32,253 nt of DNA from Rhodocyclaceae bacterium (GCA_016880655.1 JAEHDA010000141.1:1-32253), one strand, 5' to 3'. Positions 7,936 to 16,707 are shown, counted from the stretch's first letter. Notes: generated by a model from the sequence alone, not told the origin. Program-made: numbers and translations.

Positions 7936-8487
7936 TCAAGCGGCCTTCCTTACCGCGAAGACCGGATACTTCCACTTCCAGTTATCGATGGTTTCGGGGA
8001 TCGGCACCATGGCGATGCAGTTGACCGGGCAGGGCGCGAGGCAGAGCTCGCAGCCCGTGCATTGGCTGGCGATGACGGTGTGCATCTGCTTGGCGGCGCC
8101 GACGATGGCATCGACCGGGCAGGCCTGGATGCACAGCGTACAGCCGATGCAAACGTTCTCGTCGATGACGGCAGTGCTCTTCGGCTTTTCGATGCCATGT
8201 TCGCCCGAGAGCGGCTTGAATTCGCGGCCGAGCAGGTCGGCCAGTTTGCGGATGCCTTCCTCGCCGCCGGGCGGGCAGCAGTTGATGTCGGCCTCGCCCT
8301 TGGCGATTGCTTCGGCGTAGGGCTTGCAGCCCGGGAAGCCGCATTGGCCGCACTGCGTCTGCGGCAGTATGGCATCGATCTTTTCCACCAGGGGATCGCC
8401 TTCGACCCGGAATTTCACCGAGGCGTAGCCGAGTGCTCCGCCGAGGAGGACGGAGCCGATGGCCATGACGAGAAGGGCCTCAAGCAT
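7936..8487 (-). CDS. rnfB: Ion-translocating Rnf/Rsx complex, iron-sulfur subunit B
   Basis: The 183-aa product begins with one membrane helix ([22 protein letters not shown]). A four-Cys (Fe4S) domain follows, with CGQCGFPGC and a further Cys pair in [11 protein letters not shown]. Two ferredoxin-type [4Fe-4S] motifs come next, [12 protein letters not shown] and [12 protein letters not shown]. This is the standard RnfB layout, which exchanges electrons with soluble ferredoxin or flavodoxin. It lies 3 nt after rnfA and 1 nt before rnfC in an operon. Some RnfB proteins carry further clusters; this one has the short two-ferredoxin-motif form seen in proteobacteria. Confidence 0.95.
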   Translation of the reverse strand: MLEALLVMAIGSVLLGGALGYASVKFRVEGDPLVEKIDAILPQTQCGQCGFPGCKPYAEAIAKGEADINCCPPGGEEGIRKLADLLGREFKPLSGEHGIEKPKSTAVIDENVCIGCTLCIQACPVDAIVGAAKQMHTVIASQCTGCELCLAPCPVNCIAMVPIPETIDNWKWKYPVFAVRKAA

Positions 8488-8490
8488 CGC

Positions 8491-9075
8491 TTACTTGTAT
8501 TTGTCCAGGCCGGCGAAGCCCATGAACGCAAGCCCCATCAAGCCGGCGGTGATCATGGCGATGGCCGTGCCGCGGAAGTGGACCGGCACGTCGGCGCCCT
8601 CCAGCCGTTCGCGAATGCCCGCGAACAGCACCAGCGCCAAGGTGAAGCCGACGGCGGAACCAAGGCCGAACATCATGGATTCGACCAGGTTGTGCTTCAT
8701 GCCGACGTTGAGCAACGGTACGCCGAGGACGGCGCAGTTGGTGGTAATCAACGGCAGGTAGATGCCGAGCACCTGATGCAACAATGGGCTGGTCTTCTCG
8801 ATCACCAATTCCGTCAACTGGACGATGGCGGCGATGGTGACGATGAAGGAAAGCGTGCGCAGGTATTCGAGGTGGTTCGGGACCAGCAGCCAACTATCGA
8901 TGACGTAGCTGGTGCCCGAGGCGAGCGTCAATACGAAGGTGGTGGCAGCACCCATGCCCAAGGCCGTCTCAAGCTTCTTCGAGACGCCCATGAACGGGCA
9001 CAGCCCGAGGATGCGGACAAAGACGACGTTATTGACGAGAACGGCGCCGAGGACGATGAACAGGTAGCTGGCCAT
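8491..9075 (-). CDS. rnfA: Ion-translocating Rnf/Rsx complex, membrane subunit A
   Basis: The 194-aa protein has six predicted membrane helices and the RnfA/NqrE pattern: [31 protein letters not shown] near the start, and [18 protein letters not shown] in the middle. It pairs with RnfE in the membrane core; the conserved Cys in GLCPFMG and TNCAVLG are positions proposed to hold an intramembrane iron-sulfur centre. It is the first gene of rnfABCDGE. A TTGTCT-17-CATAAT promoter lies upstream, and a 12-bp palindrome sits in the leader. No strong Shine-Dalgarno is visible close to the ATG. Confidence 0.95.
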   Translation of the reverse strand: MASYLFIVLGAVLVNNVVFVRILGLCPFMGVSKKLETALGMGAATTFVLTLASGTSYVIDSWLLVPNHLEYLRTLSFIVTIAAIVQLTELVIEKTSPLLHQVLGIYLPLITTNCAVLGVPLLNVGMKHNLVESMMFGLGSAVGFTLALVLFAGIRERLEGADVPVHFRGTAIAMITAGLMGLAFMGFAGLDKYK

Positions 9076-9090
9076 GATTTGGTTGTTTCC

Positions 9091-9102
9091 GCCGACGTCG
9101 GC
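9091..9102. repeat. Perfect 12-bp palindrome in the rnfA leader
   Basis: GCCGACGTCGGC reads the same on both strands and lies between the putative rnf promoter and the rnfA start, 16 bp from the ATG. It could be an operator or simply GC-rich sequence; no regulator can be named. Confidence 0.45.
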
Positions 9103-9122
9103 CGGCGAGAGGAAACCCGCGA

Positions 9123-9151
9123 ATTATGGGCATTTGCGGAGTATTAGACAA
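9123..9151 (-). promoter_or_regulatory. Sigma-70-type promoter for the rnf operon
   Basis: On the minus strand TTGTCT (9146-9151) is followed after 17 bp by CATAAT (9123-9128). Spacing is optimal and both hexamers are good matches. The start site would be about 40 nt upstream of rnfA, and the -35 overlaps the end of pyrD. Confidence 0.62.
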
Positions 9152-10175
9152 CCCTGAAATTGGCGCAGGCTTGTGCGCACTCGCCCACCAGATCGGGTCC
9201 GCGATAGATCAGCCCCGAATACACCTGAACGAGCGCGGCGCCGGCTTCGAGCTTGGCCAGCGCCCTGGTGCCGTCGGTGATGCCACCTGCGGCGATGACG
9301 GGAAGTTCGCCAGCCAGCGCCAAAGTCAGCCGTCGCAGCACGCCGGTCGATTTCTCGAACAGCGGTGCGCCCGAGAGGCCGCCGGCCTCGTTGCCGTGCG
9401 GCAGGTTTTCGACGCCCGCGCGCGACAGGGTGGTGTTGGTGGCAATGACTGCGTCGATGCGGTGCCGGCGCAAAGCATCTGCAATGCCGGTGATCTGGGC
9501 GTCGTCGAGGTCGGGGGCGATTTTCAGGGCCAGCGGCACATAGCGGGCGTGCAGGTCTGCGAGTTTCGTCTGGCGCGCCTTGAGCGCACCGAGCAGGGCG
9601 TCGAGTTCCGACTCACCCTGCAACTGGCGCAGGTTCCTGGTGTTGGGGCTGGAGATGTTGACCGCGACATAGCTGGCGTGGGCGTACACCTTGTCCAGGC
9701 AGGCGAGATAGTCGTCGGCAGCCTTTTCGATCGGTGTATCGAAGTTCTTGCCGATGTTGATGCCGAGGATGCCGCGGTAGCGCGCAGCCTTGACGTTCCG
9801 GAGCAGCGCCTCGACGCCGTGGTTGTTGAACCCCATGCGGTTGATGATGCCCTGCGCCTCGGGCAGGCGGAACAGGCGCGGCTTGGGGTTGCCCGGTTGC
9901 GGCCGTGGCGTCACGGTGCCGATTTCGACGAAGCCGAAACCCCAGCCCGCCAGGGCGTCGATCGCTTCGCCGTTCTTGTCCAGGCCAGCCGCCAGGCCGA
10001 TCCGATTGGGGAACTCCAGGCCCATGACGGTCACCGGCGCGACGCGCGGCGGGTGGTAGGCCGGTGCGAGGCCGGCTTTCTGTAGGGCGGCGAGCCCGCC
10101 GATGGTCAGGTCGTGCGCGGTTTCCGGATCCAGTGCGAAGACGAACGGTTTGACGAGGCAGTAGGGGAGCATCAT
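9144..10175 (-). CDS. pyrD: Dihydroorotate dehydrogenase (quinone), class 2
   Basis: The track ORF is over-extended; the gene begins at ATG 10173-10175, which is preceded by AAGGA at 6 nt and overlaps the stop of the DUF2062 gene (ATGA), giving 343 residues. PyrD oxidises dihydroorotate to orotate in pyrimidine synthesis and passes electrons to the quinone pool at the inner membrane. Class 2 features include the N-terminal amphipathic membrane segment ([18 protein letters not shown]), [60 protein letters not shown] with the catalytic Ser, ATNTTLSR, and the FMN-phosphate loops AAGGI and [12 protein letters not shown]. It is likely translated with the upstream membrane protein. Confidence 0.95.
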   Translation of the reverse strand: MMLPYCLVKPFVFALDPETAHDLTIGGLAALQKAGLAPAYHPPRVAPVTVMGLEFPNRIGLAAGLDKNGEAIDALAGWGFGFVEIGTVTPRPQPGNPKPRLFRLPEAQGIINRMGFNNHGVEALLRNVKAARYRGILGINIGKNFDTPIEKAADDYLACLDKVYAHASYVAVNISSPNTRNLRQLQGESELDALLGALKARQTKLADLHARYVPLALKIAPDLDDAQITGIADALRRHRIDAVIATNTTLSRAGVENLPHGNEAGGLSGAPLFEKSTGVLRRLTLALAGELPVIAAGGITDGTRALAKLEAGAALVQVYSGLIYRGPDLVGECAQACANFRVV

Positions 10176-10741
10176 GTGCAGTCCTTGTCGTGGGTCCGCC
10201 GTGCGGCGCGCTGGCGCCAGGCATGAACGAGATGAAGGCGCCAGGCGAAACGCGTGGCGAAGTAACCGATGACTGCGAGCAGTGTTGCCAACAGCACGAG
10301 GCCGATGGCCAGGGGCTTGCCGAGTTGAGTGATCCATTCGATCAGCAACGCGATCCAGGCCAGCAGTCCTCCATCGCCATAGTCCGGTGGCGCGACGAAG
10401 TGCCCCCCGGAGTCGGCACCCAGCAAGTTGAGCGAGAACTTGCCGAGCTCGAAAGCGATTACATAGAGCGGCACGATGGTCAGCGGATTGGTGTAGAGCG
10501 TGGTCACCAGCGCGAGCGGCAGATTGACCTTGAAGGCGACGGCACTGACGGCTGCGCCCAGCATCTGGAACGGGCCCGGAATGAGCCCACAAAAGAGCCC
10601 CGTGGCAACCGCACCCGCGGCAGAGTGACGGTTCAGGTGCCAGAGGCGGGGGTGCAGCAGCGTCGATTGGAAGGGCGCCAGCCACCGGTTGGTACGAATT
10701 GCCTCATGGTCGGGCAGGATTTTCCGCAGGCGCTTGCGCAT
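10172..10741 (-). CDS. DUF2062 domain membrane protein
   Basis: The translation matches the DUF2062 family: an N-terminal basic segment, [31 protein letters not shown], then [22 protein letters not shown] and two further hydrophobic stretches, ending in a basic tail ([14 protein letters not shown]). It is a small inner-membrane protein of unknown function. The track starts it at 10786, but I prefer the ATG at 10741 ([11 protein letters not shown], 189 aa): this fits the usual N-terminus, and a TAGAAT ends 7 nt before it. ATGs at 10750 and 10786 are alternatives. Its stop overlaps the pyrD start by 4 nt, so the two are coupled. The link to pyrimidine synthesis is positional only. Confidence 0.82.
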   Translation of the reverse strand: MRKRLRKILPDHEAIRTNRWLAPFQSTLLHPRLWHLNRHSAAGAVATGLFCGLIPGPFQMLGAAVSAVAFKVNLPLALVTTLYTNPLTIVPLYVIAFELGKFSLNLLGADSGGHFVAPPDYGDGGLLAWIALLIEWITQLGKPLAIGLVLLATLLAVIGYFATRFAWRLHLVHAWRQRAARRTHDKDCT

Positions 10742-10748
10742 CAACGAC

Positions 10749-10754
10749 ATTCTA
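10749..10754 (-). promoter_or_regulatory. -10-like TAGAAT before the DUF2062-pyrD pair
   Basis: On the minus strand TAGAAT is followed 7 nt later by the preferred ATG of the DUF2062 gene. There is no convincing -35 at standard spacing. If used, the mRNA would be leaderless and would contradict the longer start at 10786. Confidence 0.4.
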
Positions 10755-10803
10755 GCGGAAGGCCGTTTGCGGAGAATCCGGGGCATAATGCCACCCTATT
10801 ACT

Positions 10804-12684
10804 ATGGTTATGGCGATGCTGAAGTCCAATAATCGGGCGCGGACCACGCTGGTGTTCGCCGGCTTGGTGTTCATCCTGCTGGCGGCCATCGTTGCCACTG
10901 CGCTCTATTCCTTCCGTGAATTCTCGTTGCTCGGCGCCAAGGAGCGGGCACGGATGGCGGCGGAAATCGTTCGCGTCAGCCTCACCGAGGCCATGGCCAA
11001 CGGTACCATCGACAAGCGTGCCCAGCTGCTCGGCCGTGTCGCCCATGGCGCGGGACTGCGCGAAGTACGCGTCGTGCGGGGCCGCGGGGTGGTCCGCCAG
11101 TTCGGCGAGGGCATGGAGGGGGAAGGCGGCCGCGACGAAATCGACCAGGCAGTCCTCGCCCGCGGCTTGCCGGAGTACGTGATCGCCGACGACCGCGAAG
11201 GCCCGATGCTGCGGGCGACCATTCCCTACGTTGCCGAACGCGGCAGCCAGCCGGCCTGCCTACAGTGCCACCAGGTCGCCGAGGGCGAGGTGCTCGGCGC
11301 CGTTACCATCAGGATCTCGCTAGCCGAGACGCGGGATCTGGCGCTCAAATGGGTGTTCGTCCTGGTGGGCATCGCGGGTTTCTTTGCGATCGCCGCGCTC
11401 TACTTCATGCGTCGCCAGTACCAGCCGATGGCCGAGGTTGCGCTGAACGTGGAGACCGCCGTGATCCGCGCCACCGGCGGTGATTTCGGGATGCGCCTGC
11501 CGGTGCCGAGCGACGGGGCTGCCCGCGACATTGCCGCGGGCGTCAACCGGCTGATGGAGACGCTCGGCATGGGCATCAACGTCATCAACGCCAAGGTCGA
11601 ACAGTTGATGGCCTACGATCTGCCGCGCAGCAGCAACATGTTGCTATCGACGCTGGAGATGGTCGAGGGGCTGGTGGATGCCAGCCGCTTCAAGCAGGCG
11701 ATCGAAGAGGACGAAACCAAGCAGCAGATCTACGAGCGCCTGGCGCGTGTCATTCGCGATGTCTTCGACATTAATCAGTTCTCGATCTATGAGGTGGCCA
11801 ACAGCAAGAACCACATGCGCGCCGTCGCGGTGGACGGGGTAACCGACGCCGAACCGCACTGGTGCGACCAGGAAATCCTGGTGCGCGCCAATGCCTGTCG
11901 GGCCCGCCGCACGGGCCATACGGTCGACGGCATCCTCGAACCGCTCGTCTGCTCCATGTTCAAGGGCGATGCGGACGACTCAGGGATCCGGCACGTCTGC
12001 CTGCCGATGCTGCAATCCGGCAATGCCGGGTGTGTCGTGCAACTGGTTGCCACTCCCGATACGGCCCAACTGGTGCGGGCGCTGGTGCCTTTCCTGCGCG
12101 TCTATCTGCGCGAGACCGCGCCGGTGCTGGAAGCCAAGCGCCTGATGGACAGCCTGCGCGAATCCAGCTTGCAGGATGCCATGACCGGACTCTACAACCG
12201 GCGCTTCATCGAAGCCTACGTCGAAACGCTTCAGGCTTCGGTGATTCGCAAGGGAACGCACCTGGCCGTGCTGATGTTCGACGTCGATCACTTCAAGGCG
12301 GTCAATGACACTTACGGCCACGATGCCGGCGACAAGGTGCTGGTGGCCGTGGCGGGCGTGCTCAAGGAGACGCTGCGCAAGTCCGACATTCTGGTCCGCT
12401 ACGGCGGCGAGGAATTCCTCGCCTTCCTCGTCGATTCGACGGTCGATGGCGGCATGATCGCCGCGGAGAAGGTGCGGGCGGCCGTCGAGGCGCGCAAGAT
12501 CGCCTTGCCGGGCGGGACGTTGCAGAAGACCATTTCGATCGGCGTCGCCGATTTCCCCGGCGACAGCGGCGACTTCTGGGAGGCGGTCAAGTTCGCCGAC
12601 ACGGCGCTCTATACGGCCAAGGAACGCGGCCGTAACCGCGTGGTGCGGTTTACCCCGGACCTCTGGCAGGCCAACGGCAAGTAA
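10804..12684 (+). CDS. Membrane diguanylate cyclase with periplasmic CxxCH sensor domain
   Basis: The 626-aa product has a first membrane helix (about 14-36), a periplasmic domain (about 37-182) carrying CLQCH at 152-156, a second helix (about 183-202), a HAMP-like linker (about 203-260), a GAF-like region (about 300-440) and a C-terminal GGDEF domain. The active-site GGEEF is at 534-538, and RKSD at 525-528 is an RxxD inhibitory I-site, so it should make c-di-GMP from GTP with product feedback. CxxCH in an exported domain suggests covalent haem c and redox or gas sensing. The GAF-like part has five Cys (C354, C365, C383, C399, C410), unusual for a cytoplasmic domain. Several in-frame ATGs (10804, 10810, 10816) are possible starts. 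The gene is divergent from DUF2062-pyrD. Confidence 0.88.
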   Translation: MVMAMLKSNNRARTTLVFAGLVFILLAAIVATALYSFREFSLLGAKERARMAAEIVRVSLTEAMANGTIDKRAQLLGRVAHGAGLREVRVVRGRGVVRQFGEGMEGEGGRDEIDQAVLARGLPEYVIADDREGPMLRATIPYVAERGSQPACLQCHQVAEGEVLGAVTIRISLAETRDLALKWVFVLVGIAGFFAIAALYFMRRQYQPMAEVALNVETAVIRATGGDFGMRLPVPSDGAARDIAAGVNRLMETLGMGINVINAKVEQLMAYDLPRSSNMLLSTLEMVEGLVDASRFKQAIEEDETKQQIYERLARVIRDVFDINQFSIYEVANSKNHMRAVAVDGVTDAEPHWCDQEILVRANACRARRTGHTVDGILEPLVCSMFKGDADDSGIRHVCLPMLQSGNAGCVVQLVATPDTAQLVRALVPFLRVYLRETAPVLEAKRLMDSLRESSLQDAMTGLYNRRFIEAYVETLQASVIRKGTHLAVLMFDVDHFKAVNDTYGHDAGDKVLVAVAGVLKETLRKSDILVRYGGEEFLAFLVDSTVDGGMIAAEKVRAAVEARKIALPGGTLQKTISIGVADFPGDSGDFWEAVKFADTALYTAKERGRNRVVRFTPDLWQANGK

Positions 12685-12714
12685 TCCGGGCGGCTCCTGC
12701 ATAATGCAGGAAGC

Positions 12715-15054
12715 ATGAAGCCCGCCATCCTGTCGTTCGCCGCCGGCCTCGCCTGGCTCCAGTTGCAATCCGCGCTGCCCGCTGGCGGGACGCTGGCGAT
12801 GCTGGCTGTCGCCGGATTGTGCCTGTTGGCGGCAAGTCGATGGCTGGGAATTGCAGCCCCGATTGCGGTGGTCGCGGCCGCCTTTGTGCTCGGCGTGAGC
12901 TGGGGTGGCTGGCGGGCGCAGCACCGCCTTGCCGACGCGCTCCCGGAAGCCAGCGAGGGACGCGATATCGAGGTCGTCGGCATCGTGGCTCGCCTGCCGC
13001 AGGCCTTCGAGCGCGGCTTGCGCTTCGAGTTCGATGTCGAGCATGCCGCGCTCGCGGTGCCCTCGCGAATATCGCTGGCCTGGTACCGGGGCTGGCGTGT
13101 TCAGGATGACGACGATTTTCACGCCGCCCCTGTCGTGGCGGCGGGCGAACGATGGCGCCTGACGGTACGGTTGAAACGTCCGCACGGTAATTCCAACCCG
13201 CACGGTTTCGACTATGAGGCGTGGCTGTTCGAGCGCGACATCCGAGCCACGGGCTACGTACGCAAAGCCGAGCGCAACGCGCGTCTCGATGAACTGGTCG
13301 CGGCACCCGGCTATCTGGTTGAGCGCTTGCGCCAACGGATTCGCGACCGATTCCAGGACGCGCTGGCCGACGCCCCGCACGCCGGGATACTTGTCGCGCT
13401 GGCCATCGGCGATCAACAGGCGATCGATCCGTCCTACTGGCGGACCTTTGCGCGCACGGGCGTGACGCACCTGCTCAGCGTTTCGGGCCTTCATGTGACC
13501 ATGGTGGCCGGCCTGGCCGCCTGGCTGGCCGGCTGGGTCTGGCGGCGCTTGCCGTGGCTGGTGCTGCGCCTGCCGGTGCAGAAGGCGGGCGCAGCAGCCG
13601 GTTTCATCGCGGCATTTACCTACGCCCTGCTGGCCGGCTTCGAGGTGCCGGCCCAGCGTACGCTCTACATGCTGACAATTGTCGCCCTGGCCCTGTGGAC
13701 CGGCCGCAGCACCGCGGTCGGTCGCGTGCTGGCGCTGGCGCTTCTGTTCGTTCTGCTGCTCGATCCGTGGGCGGTCCTTGCGGCGGGCTTCTGGCTTTCG
13801 TTCGGCGCGGTCGGCCTGCTGTTCTACATCGGCGCCGGACGTTTGCGGGAAGGCCATTGGCTGGCCGCGTGGGGGAGGGCGCAATGGGCCGTCACCATCG
13901 GCATGATCCCGGCGCTGCTGGCCTTGTTCCAACAGTTCTCGCTGGTGTCGCCGTTGGCGAACGCAATCGCCATCCCGTTGGTCAGCCTGGTGGTGACGCC
14001 GTTGGCGCTGGTCGGCACCCTGCCGTTCACCGAGCCGTTGCTGTGGCTGGCCCACTGGCTGGCCACGGTGCTGATGCGCCTGCTCGAATGGCTTGCCGCA
14101 TCCGATTGGGCCGTCTGGCAGCAGCAGGCGCCGCCCGGGTGGGCGGTATTGCTGGGCACGCTCGGTGTCGGCTGGCTGCTGCTGCCGCGGGGCTTCCCGG
14201 CGCGCTGGCTGGGCGCGATCGCCATGCTGCCACTGGCGCTGGTGCCGATTCCGCGCCCGCCCGCAGGCGAGGTGATGGTGAGGATGCTCGACGTCGGCCA
14301 GGGGCTGGCGGTGCACGTACAGACGGCCAATCACGACCTGCTCTACGATGCCGGACCGGCCTATTCGGCCGATGCCAATGCCGGCGATCGCGTCATCGTG
14401 CCGTATTTGCGCGCGGTCGGCGTGAGACGGCTCGACACGGTGATGATCAGTCATCAGGACAAGGATCACGAGGGCGGTGCCTCGGTAGTGCTGGCATCGA
14501 TTCCGACGTCATTGCTGACGAGTTCGCTGCCGGAAACGCATCCGCTGCGGGCGCTGCCCGTGTCGTATCGGCGTTGTCAGGACGGGCAGGAATGGGAATG
14601 GGATGGGGTGCGCTTCGAGATCCTGCATCCGGCCGAAGCGGACTACCAACGCGTTGCGAAGAGCAACAATCTTTCCTGCGTGCTCAGGATATCGAGCGCG
14701 TCCGGTTCGACGTTGCTGACGGGCGACATCGAGGCGAAGACCGAAGCGGAACTGCTGACGCGGCACGGCGCCGACCTTGCGGCGGATGTGCTGACTCCGC
14801 CGCATCACGGCAGCCGCAGCTCTTCAACGGCCGACTTCATATTCGGCGTGTCGCCACGGCTGACTTTGGTGTCGGCCGGCTACCGCAATCGTTTCGGCCA
14901 TCCTGCGGCCGAGGTGGTGGACCGTTACGCGGCGGTGGGCATCGAAATGCGCCGCACCGATCGCGAAGGTGCGCTGACGCTGCGGATCGGGCCCAGCGGC
15001 ATCGCGGCGGAGTCCGAGCGCGAGTTGCGCCGTCGCTACTGGCATGGTGCCTGA
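12715..15054 (+). CDS. comEC: DNA internalisation/competence channel protein ComEC/Rec2
   Basis: The 779-aa protein has the full ComEC layout. An N-terminal membrane and soluble DUF4131-like region contains PHGNSNPHGFDYEAWLFERDI. The polytopic competence domain starts near residue 240, with RTGVTHLLSVSGLHVTMVAG and a VPAQRTLYM helix. The C-terminal metallo-beta-lactamase-like domain (about 520-765) contains MLDVGQG, HQDKDHEGG at 580 onward, LTGDIE and PPHHGSR. ComEC forms the inner-membrane channel for single-stranded DNA during natural transformation, and the MBL domain is proposed to degrade the other strand. The start ATG has AGGAAG just upstream. LigE, a periplasmic ligase often linked with DNA uptake, is ~11 kb away; other com genes are not in the window. 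Confidence 0.95.
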   Translation: MKPAILSFAAGLAWLQLQSALPAGGTLAMLAVAGLCLLAASRWLGIAAPIAVVAAAFVLGVSWGGWRAQHRLADALPEASEGRDIEVVGIVARLPQAFERGLRFEFDVEHAALAVPSRISLAWYRGWRVQDDDDFHAAPVVAAGERWRLTVRLKRPHGNSNPHGFDYEAWLFERDIRATGYVRKAERNARLDELVAAPGYLVERLRQRIRDRFQDALADAPHAGILVALAIGDQQAIDPSYWRTFARTGVTHLLSVSGLHVTMVAGLAAWLAGWVWRRLPWLVLRLPVQKAGAAAGFIAAFTYALLAGFEVPAQRTLYMLTIVALALWTGRSTAVGRVLALALLFVLLLDPWAVLAAGFWLSFGAVGLLFYIGAGRLREGHWLAAWGRAQWAVTIGMIPALLALFQQFSLVSPLANAIAIPLVSLVVTPLALVGTLPFTEPLLWLAHWLATVLMRLLEWLAASDWAVWQQQAPPGWAVLLGTLGVGWLLLPRGFPARWLGAIAMLPLALVPIPRPPAGEVMVRMLDVGQGLAVHVQTANHDLLYDAGPAYSADANAGDRVIVPYLRAVGVRRLDTVMISHQDKDHEGGASVVLASIPTSLLTSSLPETHPLRALPVSYRRCQDGQEWEWDGVRFEILHPAEADYQRVAKSNNLSCVLRISSASGSTLLTGDIEAKTEAELLTRHGADLAADVLTPPHHGSRSSSTADFIFGVSPRLTLVSAGYRNRFGHPAAEVVDRYAAVGIEMRRTDREGALTLRIGPSGIAAESERELRRRYWHGA

Positions 15055-15060
15055 TAGACT
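15055..15060 (+). promoter_or_regulatory. -10-like TAGACT 6 nt before the hydrolase start
   Basis: TAGACT overlaps the end of comEC and is followed by GGCCCC and the ATG at 15067. The gap leaves no room for a Shine-Dalgarno. It shows the same spacing as nnr, dnaX and the microprotein gene. Confidence 0.3.
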
Positions 15061-15066
15061 GGCCCC

Positions 15067-15924
15067 ATGATCGAAATGCGCCAGCGTACCGTTCAATGCC
15101 TCAGCCCGTCGGGCCTCCACGATATGGCCTATGTCGAGTGGGGCGATGAAGACAACCCGCGCGTGCTGGTCTGCGCACATGGCCTTACGCGCTGCGGGCG
15201 CGACTTCGATTTCCTCGCTCATGTGATGGCTGACCACTACCGCGTGGTTTGTCCGGACGTGGTCGGTCGCGGCCGCAGTGCCTGGCTGCGCGACAAGCAC
15301 CATTACACGGTCCCGCAGTACTGCGCCGACATGGTGACGCTGCTGGCGCGGCTGGACGCGAAGACCGTGCATTGGATCGGTACTTCGATGGGCGGCCTGA
15401 TCGGCATGGCGCTGGCGGCGCAGGAAGGTACGCCGATCTCGCGACTGGTCCTGAACGACGTCGGTCCGGTTGTCACCGCTGCCTCCATCGTCCGCATCAG
15501 CGAGTACCTCGGCAAGGCGCCGCGCTTCGCTTCGATGGAGCAGGCGGAGGCATTCGTCCGGGTCGTCTCGGCGCCGTTCGGCGCGCTGACCGACGCAGAG
15601 TGGCGGCACCTGACGGTCCACACGCTGCGGCCCATGGCGGACGGCAGTTTTGCCATGGCCTACGATCCGGGCATCGCCGAGCCCTTCCGGCAGGCCATGG
15701 GTGAGGGCAAGAATGTCGAGCTCTGGCCGGTCTACGACGCCGTGAAATGCCCGACCCTGTTGCTGCGCGGTGCCCAGTCCGATCTGCTGACCGCCGCTAC
15801 CGCCCGGCAAATGACCGAGCGGGGGCCGCGCGCGCGACTGGTCGAGATTCCGAACGTCGGCCACGCGCCGATGTTGATGGCAGCCGACCAGATCGCGATC
15901 GTGCGCGACCACCTTCTGGGTTAG
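15067..15924 (+). CDS. Alpha/beta-fold hydrolase
   Basis: The 285-aa product has the alpha/beta hydrolase pattern: an oxyanion HGLTRCGRDF loop near 38-47, DVVGRGRS, the nucleophile elbow GTSMGG with Ser107, and a late LRGAQSDLL Asp and NVGHAP His completing the triad. It looks cytosolic (no signal peptide) and resembles esterase or C-C hydrolase-like members; the substrate cannot be assigned. It starts 12 nt after comEC and ends just before the SRP RNA promoter. A -10-like TAGACT ends 6 nt before its ATG, and there is no visible Shine-Dalgarno, so it may be translated from a leaderless transcript or coupled to comEC. Confidence 0.85.
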   Translation: MIEMRQRTVQCLSPSGLHDMAYVEWGDEDNPRVLVCAHGLTRCGRDFDFLAHVMADHYRVVCPDVVGRGRSAWLRDKHHYTVPQYCADMVTLLARLDAKTVHWIGTSMGGLIGMALAAQEGTPISRLVLNDVGPVVTAASIVRISEYLGKAPRFASMEQAEAFVRVVSAPFGALTDAEWRHLTVHTLRPMADGSFAMAYDPGIAEPFRQAMGEGKNVELWPVYDAVKCPTLLLRGAQSDLLTAATARQMTERGPRARLVEIPNVGHAPMLMAADQIAIVRDHLLG

Positions 15925-15927
15925 AAT
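15922..15927 (+). promoter_or_regulatory. -10 element of the SRP RNA gene
   Basis: TAGAAT overlaps the stop of the hydrolase gene and ends 5 nt before the inferred 5' end of the 4.5S RNA, the right place for a -10. The -35 region is not recognisable. Confidence 0.55.
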
Positions 15928-15932
15928 GCGCC

Positions 15933-16034
15933 GTGGCGGGTCTCCCCGCATTGTGGCGCGGTGAACCTGGTCAGGTCCGGAAGGAAGCAGCCACAGCCGA
16001 TGTCCGCAAGTGCCGGGGGTCAGGCTCGCCACCC
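15933..16034 (+). ncRNA. ffs: Signal recognition particle RNA (4.5S, bacterial small type)
   Basis: The diagnostic core GGTCAGGTCCGGAAGGAAGC (SRP domain IV tetraloop and symmetric loop) is present, followed by AGCAGCCA and GTGCCGGG. The ends pair: GTGGCG at 15933 with CGCCAC at 16027-16032. The hairpin, about 100 nt, is the usual size of proteobacterial 4.5S RNA. It binds Ffh to deliver inner-membrane proteins co-translationally. A TAGAAT lies just upstream. The exact 3' end is approximate. Confidence 0.95.
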
Positions 16035-16146
16035 CACTCTCCTCCTGTAGCAATATCCCCTTACAAATCGGGGTATGCCGGACACAAGCCGGTTACGCGT
16101 TGGCGCTGAAATGACGCTGCCAACTTGGCATCAACAGGAGAGAAAG

Positions 16147-16686
16147 ATGAAATCCAGCACCAAGCTTTTCGCCGCCATCGCCGCCGCCGGCATCATGGGC
16201 GCGGGCGCGCTGGCAGTTGCCCAGCCTGGCGCCGTTGGTCCGGGCAACTGCGATGGCCGGATGGGCATGCGGCAGGCGAATTTCGATCCCGCTGCGCGTG
16301 TCGATCAACATCTGGCGCAACTCAAGGCCGATCTGAAGGTCACCGCAGCGCAGGAACCGCTCTGGCAAGCCTTCGCCGACAAAGCCAGGGCGGAAGCCGG
16401 CAAAGGCGTACGGGGCATGCGTGACAATGCACAGGATCTCAGCCTGAGCGCGCCCGAGCGCATGTCGCGCACGACCGACCTGATGAAACAGCGCGTGGCG
16501 GCGATGGAATCGGTGAACGGTTCCTTCACGCAACTCTATGACTCGCTGTCGGTCGACCAGAAGCGGGTTGCCGACATCCACGCTGCCCGCATGGGCCAGC
16601 GCGGGCCGATGGGTCGCAGGGGGCACATGGGACGTGGCGATCCGCAAGGGCCCGCAGCCGCCCCAGCGGCAGCGACCAAGGGCTGA
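16147..16686 (+). CDS. Spy/CpxP-like periplasmic LTxxQ-type protein
   Basis: The track ORF begins too early; the ATG at 16147 has GGAGAG a few nt upstream and opens a clear signal peptide (MKSSTKLFAAIAAAGIMGAGALAVAQ), giving 179 residues. The mature part is helical, Met/Gln/Arg-rich, with VDQHLAQLKADLKVTAAQEPLWQAF and a late YDSLSVDQKRVAD, which is the degenerate LTxxQ repeat region of Spy/CpxP relatives. The C-terminus is low-complexity (Gly/Arg/Met, then Pro/Ala). Such proteins act as periplasmic chaperones or stress and metal sensors; a specific role here is inference. A strong terminator follows it, so it appears to be a single-gene unit. Confidence 0.78.
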   Translation: MKSSTKLFAAIAAAGIMGAGALAVAQPGAVGPGNCDGRMGMRQANFDPAARVDQHLAQLKADLKVTAAQEPLWQAFADKARAEAGKGVRGMRDNAQDLSLSAPERMSRTTDLMKQRVAAMESVNGSFTQLYDSLSVDQKRVADIHAARMGQRGPMGRRGHMGRGDPQGPAAAPAAATKG

Positions 16687-16707
16687 TTCTGCTGCGTCGA
16701 CCCGATG

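Noticed and set aside
11980-14469. 829-aa minus-strand ORF opposite comEC and the diguanylate cyclase
   Set aside because: It is a long shadow ORF caused by high GC; composition is Arg/Gln/His-rich with no domain pattern, and both plus-strand genes are clear.
16055-16075. CCCC...GGGG hairpin between the SRP RNA and the Spy-like gene
   Set aside because: Only four stem pairs and no U-run; I could not support a terminator or riboswitch in this ~110-bp gap.
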